NCBI RefSeq assembly: GCF_032452875.1
Contig: NC_083885.1
Location: forward strand, 64,099,925-64,163,924
DNA: 64,000 bases
Direction: 5' to 3'
Source of the DNA: Bos javanicus
Lineage: Eukaryota > Chordata > Mammalia > Artiodactyla > Bovidae
The translations under genes were made by a program, and so were the position numbers. Positions 53,724 to 64,000 of this stretch are shown here, one piece after another. Numbering within the stretch: position 1 is the stretch's first letter; the number at the start of each line of letters is the position of its first letter. Below the pieces are notes generated by a model. That model was not told the origin of the DNA. It saw only the letters and a list, made by a program, of their open reading frames with translations, and made no database searches.

Positions 53724-56699
53724 ATGGCTCAGAACCAGACAAGGGGTCGTGGCCCTGTCGTGGACAGCCCCGGAGGAGAGTCGCCAGCGTCTGCGCCACG
53801 CCAAGAGACCCGAAGGGAAAACCCCGACTCCGACCGTGAAGAGTTGCGAGTTCGCTTCAGAACGTTTAGGAGCTCGGATGAATCTGACCTGATCAAGGCT
53901 CTGAGGAGGCTCTGTGAACTCTGCAGTCTGTGGCTGAGGCCGGATCTTCACACCAAGGAGGACATGGTGGACAGGCTGGTGCTGGACCAGTTCGTGATGT
54001 GCATGCCGCAGGACATCCAGATCTTAGTCAAAAGTAGTGGTGCCGAGACTTGTAAGGATCTGGAAGAGGTGCTGAGAAAGAAGCAGAAACTGAAGAAATG
54101 GGTGAGTAGGACCCTAGTGACCCTGTGAGACAGGGAATGGTGGCATGAGCAGCTGGGAGCTGGGAGATGAAGGAGAAGGATCAGAGGGCTTGGCTCTGAA
54201 TCAGTGATTCCCAGAAGGGCGAGCACTTGGCCTGTGGCATCACTGGATATGTTTCTGTAGATCCTCACTTTGAGGGTGTTGGTCTTTCAAATGTCATTCC
54301 CAGGAGGTGGGCTTCTAAGGTAGTATATGCAATGAATACCTTTTTGGGTCTTGTGAAGGGAGACTAATCATATTTGAATTTTTTGTCACAGGCTGTAGTC
54401 CGTGTCCAAGGTGAGGATATTTTGATGCCAGTCTCGGGTGTTGAGATGTTAGGATCTGAGGTCAGTGAGAGGCACGGTGAGGAAGACCAAGCCAGGGAGC
54501 CCCGTCCACAGTCAGTGTCGTCCCTCCAGACGAGGGCCAGCAGGAAAGCCAAGATGGGCAGCCAAGGAGCCAAGGACCTGTCGAGGGGGCAGGTGAGTAT
54601 GATGTCCTGACCTCCAGTCTGGGAGCAGGTAGAAGTGGGTCGAGTGAGTGTGACTGCGCAAGTATTTGGAGAACTGGGCAAAGGACAGGAATGGACCCAC
54701 TGCCTCCAGGAATTCCCATGGATGCATTCCGTTCCCGGCCGTTTTCCAGCCAGTGTGAGAATGAAGACAGTCCATCTTTCATAGTCCTTCACCATGAAAG
54801 CTTGCGGCCCTAAGCATGAGGGAGAGGAGTCCTGTTTCCACGGGATGGTGCTGGGTCACTTTATCAGGGGTAAATGCACTCACAGCTGTTTCCCCCATGA
54901 TGGATTTCGTCAGAGGCACTAATATTGGGGGATATTGTAAACACCTTGAATTGAATAACAAGTTCCCCGTTGGAGTCATTTTCCCCCTCAGATTTTGGAG
55001 TATGTCTGGAGAGAGTGGATTTTTGAAATGTGAATCAGGGGAGGAGATGCTACTGATTTCTCATGAATAGAGCTATATAGTATAGAATAGAGCTATACAG
55101 TATAACAGCTATACTGCTTATCATCTTATTATGCCCCAGGCCACCTTCCATGACGAAGAGAAATCCAGGCAAGGTATCAACAAGTGGTGAAGTCAGGAGC
55201 CCTAGAGCCAGAATCCTCTGCTTTCAGATTCAGGGCCTGGAGAATGTGAGATGAGGTGGAGAGATATGTGCAAAGATAATTGGCAGTGCCAGCTTTGAAG
55301 TCTGGATCTGTTTGCCAGAGGTGGTCGGTATAGATCAAGGACAGACATGGGAATCAGAAGAGGATTGCCAATCAGGGTGATGGGAAGCAGTCAGGGCATA
55401 TCCCCCAAACTGATATCCAGAAAGCTGGAGTGTGAGATCAGGGTACGAGGCGGGTGGGGAAAGAGGAGACAGAGCTTGCCGTGGGCTAAGGCAGTGGGAT
55501 TGACTCTGCTTGGTTGCCCCTTGTCAGGGCCAGAAAGCTCTCCTGCTAGAGACCATTCTTGAAACAGTTGAACTGGAGGGTCAGACGCCCTCCAAGGAGA
55601 ACTTGGAGAAGGACCTGCTGAAAGACACAGGAGTGACAAGAACCCTTTCGGCTCAAGAGCCTGAACTTCTGCAGGATCATGGTGAGTATTAAAAACTTGG
55701 AGACCACAGGAGGTAATGACTGCCTCCACTGATGTCCAGGAAGGGGTACCCAGCATTTCCATCCCTTGGTGTTGTGGGGTAGGAGTTGCTTCTCCAATGC
55801 CAACCTTCTCCATCGTCAATGTTTCAGAGTGTTTCATTAGCTAGACTCTTAGGTAGTTTGTATGCTGGGAAGTCTGTAGCCAAATTAGGGATGGTTCCAA
55901 TGAGGTCGGCACCATGGAAAATGCTCCTTGAGAAATATGGTGCTGAATCTCTTCTTTCAGCAGTTTCTGGGAGGGCAGAGAGAAGGGAGAGTCCCCAGGA
56001 AGGAAGTGATACTTCAAATGTGGCTCCTGAAGCCTTTCCTCTTGTGTTCCAGAGGGAGATGTTTCCACCCCGAGTGGATCCAGACGAGGTCCTCTGAAGA
56101 ATCGCAGACACGTCAAAAGGAAACGGGACAGCAGTCCCTCTTGCCAAGACATGCTTCAAGAGGCAGCCACGTGTTTGGATCAAGGAGAGTTCTCAGGACA
56201 GCTTGGGTCCCATTCCGTTGGTTCATCTGGCACCGGGGGACCCACCAGTCTTCCTGAGGGAGCAGGAACCCCAGGACGGGCACCCTCTGAATGCAAGGTG
56301 TGCAAAAAGAGCTTTCCTTATCAATCTCAGCTTACCTTGCACCAGAGGACACACACAGGAGAGAGTACCTTTCAATGTGACATCTGTGCCAGAGGGTTCA
56401 TACAGCCTTCAGACCTGGGGGTTCACCAGCGGATCCACACTGGCGAGAAGCACTACAGCTGTGACATCTGCATCAAGAAGTTCACCCACGACTCCACACT
56501 GCGCGCTCACAAGAGGACCCACACCCAGGAGAAGCCTTTCCGCTGTGAGCACTGTGACAGAGCTTTCGGCCACCGAGGGAACCTCAATGTTCACCGATGC
56601 ACCCACTCTGGCCTCAAGCCCTACGTGTGCCCCGAGTGTCACAGTGCCTTCAGTCAGCTGGGGACTTTCAAACGCCACCGGAAAATCCATTCCAGATGA
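53724..56699 (+). CDS. ZSCAN5B-like: Gene 11: ZSCAN5-like type A, complete
   Basis: Coding exons are 53724-54101 (SCAN), 54392-54592, 55528-55681 and 56053-56699; together 1380 nt, 459 residues, with normal GT-AG junctions. It starts MAQNQ rather than MAENQ. The SCAN domain spans about 42-124 (LCSLWLRPDLHTKEDMVDRL, with LDQF in place of LEQF). The second exon is 201 nt instead of 207: a one-base and a five-base deletion together keep the frame and replace about 20 linker residues (REPRPQSVSSLQTRASRKAK). Five intact C2H2 fingers start near residue 325. Unlike gene 5, the site before the fingers is in frame (ACCCCAGGACGG) and finger 4 keeps its His. The 3'UTR carries a SINE (57152-57433) but no L1. 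This is the only intact plus-strand type A gene in the window. Confidence 0.88.
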
Positions 56700-57151
56700 C
56701 TGGCTCAGGACCCTGCCCTCAGGTCCAGGTCTTTTCTGTTCTCATGAGAAAATTTAGAATGATTTGTCACCTGTGTGATACAAAGTGTGGATGACAGGGG
56801 AGGGGCTTAGGAGGATCGTGGAACCCAGTGGGGTTGCATCTCACGTGAATTAGGATATTTAAGTGAATTAGGGTACTTGAGTGATGACTTATTTTTCCCT
56901 TTGGATTTTGCTTTCTACTTTGCTATAGACTATAGTTTTCTTTTTCATTTGTGAATTTTCAATTGGAGGAGAATTGCCTTACGATGTTAGACTCTAGTTT
57001 TCTTACATATTTTCACTTTGTGTTGTTCTTGTTCTTCCAGTGAAGCTGTGTCTCACCGCTTATCAGTACCTCATCATCAGAGTGAGGCTACTGCTGATTG
57101 CCTTCTTGTCAGGTGTGATTTCCTTGTAAAATAGGATGCTCCTAGCAGGAC

Positions 57152-57433
57152 GGCTAGAGAAGGCAATGGCACCCCACCCAGTACTCTTGCCTGGAAAATC
57201 CCATGGATGGAGGGACCTGGTGGGCTACAGTCCATGGCGTTGCCAAGAGTCAGACACGACTGAGCGACTTCACTTTCACTTTTTACTTTCATGCATTGGA
57301 GAAGAAAATGACAACCCACTCCAGTGTTTTTGCCTGGAGAGTCCCAGGGATGGGGAGCCTGGTGGGCTGCCATCTATGGGGCTACACAGAGTCAGACACG
57401 ACTGAAGCCACTTAGCAGCAGCAGCAGCAGCAG
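57152..57433 (+). mobile_element. BOVA2-type SINE in the 3'UTR of gene 11
   Basis: Direct copy of 22652-22934, with a shorter CAG run. Confidence 0.8.
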
Positions 57434-57478
57434 GATGGCTAGTTTAAATACAGGATCACCAGTGTAATTTAAATTTCA

Positions 57479-57484
57479 AATAAA
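57479..57484 (+). terminator. Poly(A) signal of gene 11
   Basis: AATAAA in the conserved context. Confidence 0.75.
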
Positions 57485-57669
57485 CAAACACATTTCTATG
57501 AAAGACCTGTGTGTTTTCTCTTCTAAGACTTTGCTACAGGTAGGTGATAGCCATGGTTTTGTCTATGTGGCCATTATTATGTTGAGATATGTTCCCTTTG
57601 TACTAGTTTGGATACTGCTTCCTTAGGTATTTAGAAAAAGAAGGCTTGTTAAATTGATAAGTGTCATTC

Positions 57670-57962
57670 TTTTCCCCTGCTGCTGCTAACTGCTGCTAAG
57701 TCATTCCAGTCGTGTCCGACATTGTGGGACCCCATAGATGGCAGCCCACCAGGCTCCCCTGTCCCTGGGATTCTCCAGGCAAGAACAATGGAGTGGGTTG
57801 CCATTTCCTTCTCCAATGCAGGAAAGGGAAATGTGAAAGTGAAGTCGCTCAGTCGTGTCCGACTCTTAGTGACCCCATGGACTGTAGCCCACCAGGCTCC
57901 TCCATCCATGGGATTTTCCAGGCAAGAGCACTGGAGTGGGCGCCATTGCCTTCTCCTCTTTT
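57670..57962 (-). mobile_element. BOVA2-type SINE between genes 11 and 12
   Basis: Direct copy of 23170-23465. Confidence 0.8.
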
Positions 57963-58359
57963 TCCCTACTGGTGTACAACCTCTGGTTTCTGTGATGCCT
58001 CTCTGAAATGGTTTCTGACAGTAGATCTCATCAGCTGATTTTAGACAAGAGTCTTTCATGACTTATTTCATGAGAAAAGAAACAAGATTAAGTAACCCAA
58101 TTTGATTACCACCGTCAGATTACAATTATTGGACTGCCTCACAGTCTCCAAGCAGAGAGAAAAAACTTCATTAGATCAGGAAAATCAATCTGTTTCCCCA
58201 AGAAATGCCATCCATGAAGTCTAAAGTAAATAAAATACATTAGAGAAAGTTTACTGCCAAACCAATATGTTGGCCTCTTTAATGGTTCTTCCTGTTGGAG
58301 TCTCCACAGGAAGTGGAATCTACCCAGATTATCCAAAGTGGTTCCTTCCATGCCCTTTA

Positions 58360-58503
58360 TCCAATCACTGGGATGATGAGGTTATGGCCGGAAACCCCTG
58401 GAGTTTCACCCAACTCTCTATAAATACAGACATTTCAGCTCTAGTCACACTTTGAGAACCAGTGCCTGACCTGAGGAGGCTGAAGGCAAGAGAACTGGAA
58501 GGG
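58360..58503 (+). promoter_or_regulatory. Gene 12 promoter (CCAAT, TATA) and first exon
   Basis: CCAAT near 58361 and TATAAATA at 58419-58426; the exon ends at 58503 before GTAAGCGATGAG. Confidence 0.75.
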
Positions 58504-58774
58504 GTAAGCGATGAGTGGGCACGTCCAAGGAGGATGCCTAGTAATCAGGACACACTGGTGGGTTTCAGAAAGGTCTTGCTTTCTGTTCATCCTCCATTAG
58601 CTGGGAGACCTTGTGACAGGAGATCTTACTCTAACCGCATGTTTAATCGAGCTCTTCTGCAAGGGTATAAGAATGTTTCCACACATGTTGCTGTGAGGTG
58701 GCTCGTTTTCTTCAAGGGTTTTTGAGCAGCACCCTATGGCCATTTAAAAACTACATATATGATTATTATTAGTT

Positions 58775-59090
58775 TTAAGTTTTTTAATTCATTCATTTTG
58801 GCTGGGCTGAGTCTTCTTTACTGTGAGGGCTTTCTCTAGTCGTAGCTAGTGGGGACTACTGTCTAGCTGAGGGGTATGGGCTCATTGTGGTGGCTTCTCC
58901 CATGGCAGAGCTGGGAGTCTACAGCTCGGGTTCAGTAGTTGCCTCTCTCAGGCTCAAGAGTTCTGATGCACAGGCTTAGAGGCAGGCGGGGTCTTCGCAT
59001 ATGAGGAATCAAACCCATCTCAGGTTTGATTGCCTGGCAAACTTCATTGGCAGCAGATTCTTAGCCACTGTACCACCAAGGAAGCCCTAT
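58775..59090 (-). mobile_element. CHR-type SINE in intron 1 of gene 12
   Basis: Direct copy of 24270-24594. Confidence 0.75.
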
Positions 59091-59347
59091 GGTCATTTCT
59101 GACCAGACAGTTTTATGAAATATTGAATGAGTCAGGCAATGGTGTCCAATATTGGGATGTAGGGGAGATGGAAGGGTGGAAAAAAATGAAACCCATTTGT
59201 TTCTTTCTTTTTTTGTCTCCCTAGACTGCTAACCAGTGACTTTAATACTGAGGAAAAGCAGAGGAAATCCATTTCCATAGGCGTCAACTGGGCACCCACT
59301 TCTAGAAGCATTTGCTCAGAGTCCTACTGGAAATTTCCTTCATCAAT

Positions 59348-62300
59348 ATGGCTGAAGACCAGACATTTTTTCAGGGTTGTGAAAACATCACAGACAGCCC
59401 TGGGGCTGAGTCACTGGTGTCCGTGCCACCCCAAGACACACTCATGGAAAACTCAGATTGTGACCAGGAAAACTGGCACGTCCGGTTCAGAACATTTAGC
59501 AGCTCGGAGGAGTCAGACCCCGTCAAGGATCTGAAGAGACTCCGTGAACTCTGCCATCTGTGGCTGAGGCCGGATCTTCACACCAAGGAGCAGATGATGG
59601 ACAGGCTGGTGCTGGAGCAGTTCATGATCTGCATGCCCCTGGAGTGCCAGGTCCTGCTCAAAGAAAGTGGGGTGCAGAGTTGCAAAGCCCTGGAGGACAT
59701 GCTGAGAAATAAGCACAAACCCAAGAATTGGGTGAGTAGGACCTTAGTGATGGGTGTGGGACAAGGAGACACGTGCAAGCTGGAGGGATCACAAGATAGG
59801 ACCTGCGGGTTTGGCTCTGTATCAGTGGTTCCCAAACAGGTGAGAGAAGTTCACAGTTGGGCAATTTGGGAGATACTTTTGGCTGTCTCAACTCGAAGGA
59901 TGTAGATCTTTTACAGCAAATGGGAGCTTCTATTGTCAATGCCATTGGATGCCTGAAAACTACATTCCAGGTCTTATAGAGACTGATCTTGATTGATTTC
60001 TCCCCTCACAGACCATAGTCTGCATACAAGGGCAGAAATATCTTGTGCGTGATCCCGACATTGAGATGGTTGAAGCCAAGGCCGGTGACATGGACGATGA
60101 GAGAGACCTGTGCGGGGGGCCCCAACCCTCCTCAAGGGTCATACCTCCAGAGGATGGCCAGGAGGGAAGCCAAGAGCTGCAGAATCTACCAGGAGCCACG
60201 AACCTATCTAGGGAGCAGGTGAGAGCGTGGAAGCAGAAGAGAGTGAGGTGGGTGTGGCTGCTGGAGTAATGGGGAGATTTGGCAAAGGACAGGAATGGAT
60301 CCATTGCTTCCAGGAATTCCCGTGGATGCATTCAGTTCCTAGGCATTTTTTCTAATCAGTGTGAGAATGAAGATAATCCATCTCTGTCCCTCTGCTATGA
60401 AAGCTTCTAGTCTTAGGAGTGGGAAGAAGGGAATCCTGTCTTCCTGACATGATGCTAGGTTCAATTTGCTGCAGGTAAGTGCACTGACAGCTGATGTACC
60501 CAAGGCCACTTTGCCCAAGGGCACGTCATATTTCAGAATATGACCATTCCTTGCAACTGAAGGAGTGACTCCAAAGTGGACTCATTTTGCCCCCCAGTAG
60601 ACATTGGGCTTCCCTGGTGGCTCAGATGGTGAAGAATCTGCCGAAAATGCAGGAGACCTTGGTTCGATCGCTGGGTCAGGAAGATCCCCTGGAGAAGAGA
60701 ATGGCTACACACTCTAATGTTCTTGCCTGGAGAATCCCATCAACAAAAGAACCTGGCAGCTATAGTCCATGGGTTTGCAAGAGTCAGACATGACTGAGCG
60801 ACTAACACTTTCCCTTTCAGACATTGAAGAATGAATGGAAGACAGTGGATTTGTTCAAAAAAGGTTGGGTATAGGCAGGGGATGCTATTGACTTGCATGG
60901 AGTAGAGACCAAGAATACTGGCCGTCATCTTCCTATGTACTGGGTAACCACTATCACAAAGATGAATCCAGGCAAAGTCTCCAACAGTGATGGAGTCAAG
61001 AGAGCTGGACCTAGAGTTCTTTACTTCCAGAGTCAGGGGCAGGAAGGAGTGCGTATGACTTGGAGAGACCTATGCATAGAGAAGTCAGAGTGCCAACTGT
61101 GATGTCCTGATTTGATTGCAAGATACAGTCTGTATAGATCCAGGACAGCCTTGAGTATCAGGAGATGATTATCAATCAGGGTGATGGGGTGGACCAGAAG
61201 AAGTCAGGGCATATCCCCTAAAATTTCATGAAGAAACTTGGAGTATAAGGTAAAGATATGAGGCAGATGGGGAAATAGGAAACAGTTTTCCATGGACTAA
61301 GGCTTTGACTCTGCTTGTTTGTCCCTTGTCAGGATGAGAGAGCTCTCCCACCAGAGACTGTTCCTGAAACAGGTGAGCTGGAGGGTCTGACGCCCAGGGA
61401 GAACTTGGAGAAGGACCTGCTGGAAGACAGGGGAGAGACAAAAACCCTTCAATCTGAAGCACCTCAACTTCTGAAGGGTCCTGGTGAGTACTCAAAACCG
61501 TGGAATCCAGCAGAGTTAGTGACTCCCTCCTTTGGTGGCATGAGGCTGGGTAGCCAGCATCACCATCCTTGGATGGGTGGGTGGAGATCATTGTCCAGTG
61601 CCAACCTTCTCCATCATCAACGTTCCAGTGTCCCACAGTCCAAGCTCTTAGCTTGGTTGCTTGATGGGAACTTCTCAGCTAACATCAGGTTTCCAGTGAG
61701 GCCGGCAGCACAGAAAATGCTCCTTTTTAAATGTGGTGCTGCATCTCTTTCAGGGGATTCTGGAAACATAGAGAGACAGAAGAATATTCAAGAAGAAAGT
61801 GGTATTTAAAATGTGGCTCTGAACCCTTTCTTCCTGTGTTCCAGAGGGAGATGTTTCCACTACGAGGGGATCCAGACGAGGTCCTCTGAAGTATCGCAGA
61901 CATATGAAAAGGAAACGGGACAGCAGTCCGACTTGCCAAGACGTGTGTCAAGAAGCAGCCACGTGTTTGGACCCAGGAGAGTTCTCAGGACAGCTTGGGT
62001 CCCATTCCATTGATGTATCTGGCACCGTGGGACCCACCAGTGTTCCTGAGGGAGCAGAAACCCCGGGACGGGCACCCTCTGAATGCAGGATGTGCAAAAA
62101 GAGCTTTCCTTATCAATCTCAGCTTATCTTGCACCAGAGGACACACACAGGAGAGAGGCCCTTTCAATGCGACATCTGTGCCAAAGGGTTCATACAGCCT
62201 TCAGATCTGCGGGTTCACGAGCGGATCCACACTGGCGAAAAGCCCTACAGCTGTGATCTCTGCCTCAAGAAGTTCACCCACGACTCCACACTGCGCGCTC

Positions 62301-62491
62301 ACAAGAGGACCCACACCCAGGAGAAGCCTTTCCGCTGTGAGCACTGTGACAGAGCTTTCAGCCACCGAGGGAACCTCAATGTTCACCAACGCATCCACTC
62401 TGGCCTCAAGCCCTACGTGTGCATTGAGTGTCACAGTGCCTTCCGTCAGCTGGGGACTTTCAAACGCCACCAGAAAATCCATTCCAGATGA
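59348..62491 (+). CDS. ZSCAN5B-like: Gene 12: ZSCAN5-like type B, complete
   Basis: Coding exons are 59348-59731, 60012-60218, 61333-61483 and 61845-62491; 1389 nt, 462 residues, with GT-AG at all junctions. The SCAN exon acceptor is at 59225 after a T-rich tract. The frame upstream of ATG 59348 is open back to the exon start region, but the ATG is the one shared with gene 6 (MAEDQTFFQG). The SCAN domain spans about 44-125, followed by the linker QKYLVRDPDIEMVEA and a basic MKRKRD. Five complete C2H2 fingers start near 328; finger 3 has the usual KKFTHD, and finger 5 reads CIECHSAFRQLGTFKRHQKIH. No lesion is visible, so this is the best-preserved type B gene of the window. Poly(A) signal at 62908-62913. 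Expected to bind DNA in the nucleus and to dimerise through the SCAN domain. Confidence 0.9.
60606..60822 (+). mobile_element. Bov-tA-type SINE in an intron of gene 12
   Basis: Direct copy of 26110-26330. Confidence 0.8.
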
Positions 62492-62907
62492 CTGGCTCAG
62501 GACCCCGCCCTCAGATCTAAGTGCCTTCTACTCCGAGAAGGAAATTTGGGATTATTTGTCACTTATGTGATACAAAGAAAGGGTAACATGTGAAGACCTT
62601 ACGATCATACTGGAACCCGATGGGGTTCCATTCACATGAATTAGGTGAATATTTGAGTGATGACTTATCTTTCCCTTCAGATTTTGTTCTCTACTTTAGT
62701 GTAGCCTGTGTTTTTGTGATAAGTTTTGGCTTTGTGTTGTCCTTATTCAGTGAATGCAGGTCTCATTAGTTTTCAGTACTTCTTCGAGAAACTGACTGAG
62801 GTCACTGCTGATTGTCCCCCCATTAGGCAAGATTTAATTGTACAATAGGATGCTCTTAGCAGAGTGGCCAGATGAAAAAGAGCATCACCAGTGAAATTTA
62901 AATTTCA

Positions 62908-62913
62908 AATAAA
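62908..62913 (+). terminator. Poly(A) signal of gene 12
   Basis: AATAAA in the conserved context. Confidence 0.75.
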
Positions 62914-62961
62914 CAAAGACATTTCTGTCAAATAAGTGTCCTGTGTATTTCCCCTTCCAAG

Positions 62962-63232
62962 ATTTTTTTTCTTATTATTTTATTTTTTAACGTTACAATC
63001 TTGTATTGGTTTTGCCATATATCAAAATGAATCCACCACAGGTATACTTATGTGCCCCATCCTGAACCTGCCTCCATCCTCCTTCCCTGTACCATCCCTC
63101 TGGGCCGTCCCAGTGCACCAGCCCAAAGCATCCACTATCGTGCATCAAACCTGGACTGGCGACTTGTTTCCCATATGATATTATATATGTTTCAATGCCA
63201 TTCCCCCAAATCATCCCACCCTATCCCCAAGA
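62962..63232 (-). mobile_element. L1 3'-end fragment downstream of gene 12
   Basis: Direct copy of 28446-28705. Confidence 0.8.
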
Positions 63233-63307
63233 TTTTTTTATATGGAGTAGATGATAGCTGCGGTTTGCTACATGGCCATTATTATGTGGAGATATCATCC
63301 CTCTGTA

Positions 63308-63512
63308 AGGCTTCCCCAGTGACTCAGCGGTAAAGAATCTGCCTGCAGCACAGAAGACCCAGGTTTGATCCCTTCATCAGGAAGATCCCCTGGAGAAGGG
63401 AATGGAACCCACTCCAGTATTTTGCATGGAGAATCCCATGGACAGAGAACCTTGGCAGGATATGGTCTGTTGGGTTGCAACGAGTTGGACACGACTGAAG
63501 CGACTGAGCACC
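63308..63512 (+). mobile_element. Bov-tA-type SINE downstream of gene 12
   Basis: Direct copy of 28790-28992. Confidence 0.75.
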
Positions 63513-63559
63513 CTCTCGAGCATTTAAAGTAACTGTATTCTTTTGGAATTATGAACTCT

Positions 63560-64000
63560 TAGGTAATGTAATATTAATGCCCTTTTGAACACTGAGATTC
63601 TAGGGTGTCTCTGCTTGAAAAGATTCTTCAAGGTTGCACTCTTTCATCCCACCTGGCTCTCCTCCAGCAGAAAGGAAGAGAGCTCATTTGGAGCAGAATG
63701 GATATAATAAAGTATTTCTTTTCAAAGAATCAGCATTTTCTTCTATTAATTAGCCTTGGAATTTGTTGGGGGCAGCAAACTCAAGGATGATATTGTAATA
63801 GATATTGGTGTCTGGCTGCTCGCACTTAAAAGCCAATACAGAGGCCAGGTTGGGGGAAAGGAAAGTTAGCTTTATTCTGGATGCCAGCAACTGTTGAAAG
63901 TGAAAGTGAAGTCACTCAGTCATGTCCAGCTCTTTGTGACCCCGTGGACTGTAGCCTACCAGGCTCCTCCGTCCATGGTATTTTCCAGGCAAGAGTACTG
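63560..64000. other. Arm end and beginning of the next spacer-2 boundary SINE
   Basis: 63560-63895 repeats 29040-29385, and a SINE starts at about 63900 as at 29385. The window stops inside it, so the array probably continues into another spacer 2. Confidence 0.6.

Larger units (their letters stand above)
35681..64000. repeat. Tandem unit 2 (partial)
   Basis: Same gene order and orientation as unit 1; the window ends before the unit is complete. Confidence 0.9.

Overview
The window is mammalian nuclear DNA from a ruminant, most likely a bovid. The evidence is the interspersed repeats: BovB LINE reverse-transcriptase fragments, many tRNA-derived Bov-tA/BOVA2 and CHR-type SINEs, and ruminant L1 pieces. 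No operons, RNA genes or CRISPR arrays are visible. The real genes are split into exons with ordinary GT-AG junctions, so they do not appear as single long ORFs.

The window is one amplified gene cluster made of two gene families. The first is ZSCAN5-like: a SCAN domain exon, two linker exons and one terminal exon with five C2H2 zinc fingers, giving proteins of about 460 residues. Two subtypes alternate. Type A starts MAENQ and has a TATA-less promoter. Type B starts MAEDQ and has a TATA box. The second family is a chimera. An intronless copy of FAM32A (115 codons, spliceosome-associated in its parent form) sits inside a decayed ZSCAN5-like gene, downstream of that gene's TATA promoter and 5' exon and upstream of its damaged finger exon and poly(A) signal.

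Layout, with B, A and F for the gene types: minus-strand B (gene 1, cut by the window start), A (gene 2), F (gene 3); spacer 1 (about 9.33-14.03 kb); plus-strand F (gene 4), A (gene 5), B (gene 6); spacer 2 (about 29.5-31.2 kb); minus-strand B (gene 7), A (gene 8), F (gene 9); spacer 1' (about 45.1-49.8 kb); plus-strand F (gene 10), A (gene 11), B (gene 12); and the beginning of the next spacer 2. The array is therefore alternating inverted repeats, and the whole B-A-F/F-A-B block is repeated in tandem with a period of about 35.7 kb.

Gene states: ZSCAN5-like genes 2, 6, 11 and 12 have complete, in-frame exon sets. Gene 5 is frameshifted just before its fingers. Gene 7 has lost its start codon, two splice donors and a zinc ligand. 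Gene 8 is interrupted by a 100-N gap with a run of single-base differences beside it that look technical. FAM32A-like genes 3 and 4 are intact; genes 9 and 10 carry single-base deletions. Shared and private SINE and L1 insertions give a relative history: FAM32A capture, then inverted duplication, then a 3'UTR SINE, then tandem duplication, then an L1 insertion in gene 5.

Genes were identified by recognising protein motifs and comparing the copies by eye; no database search was run. Percent identities are not given because they were not computed.
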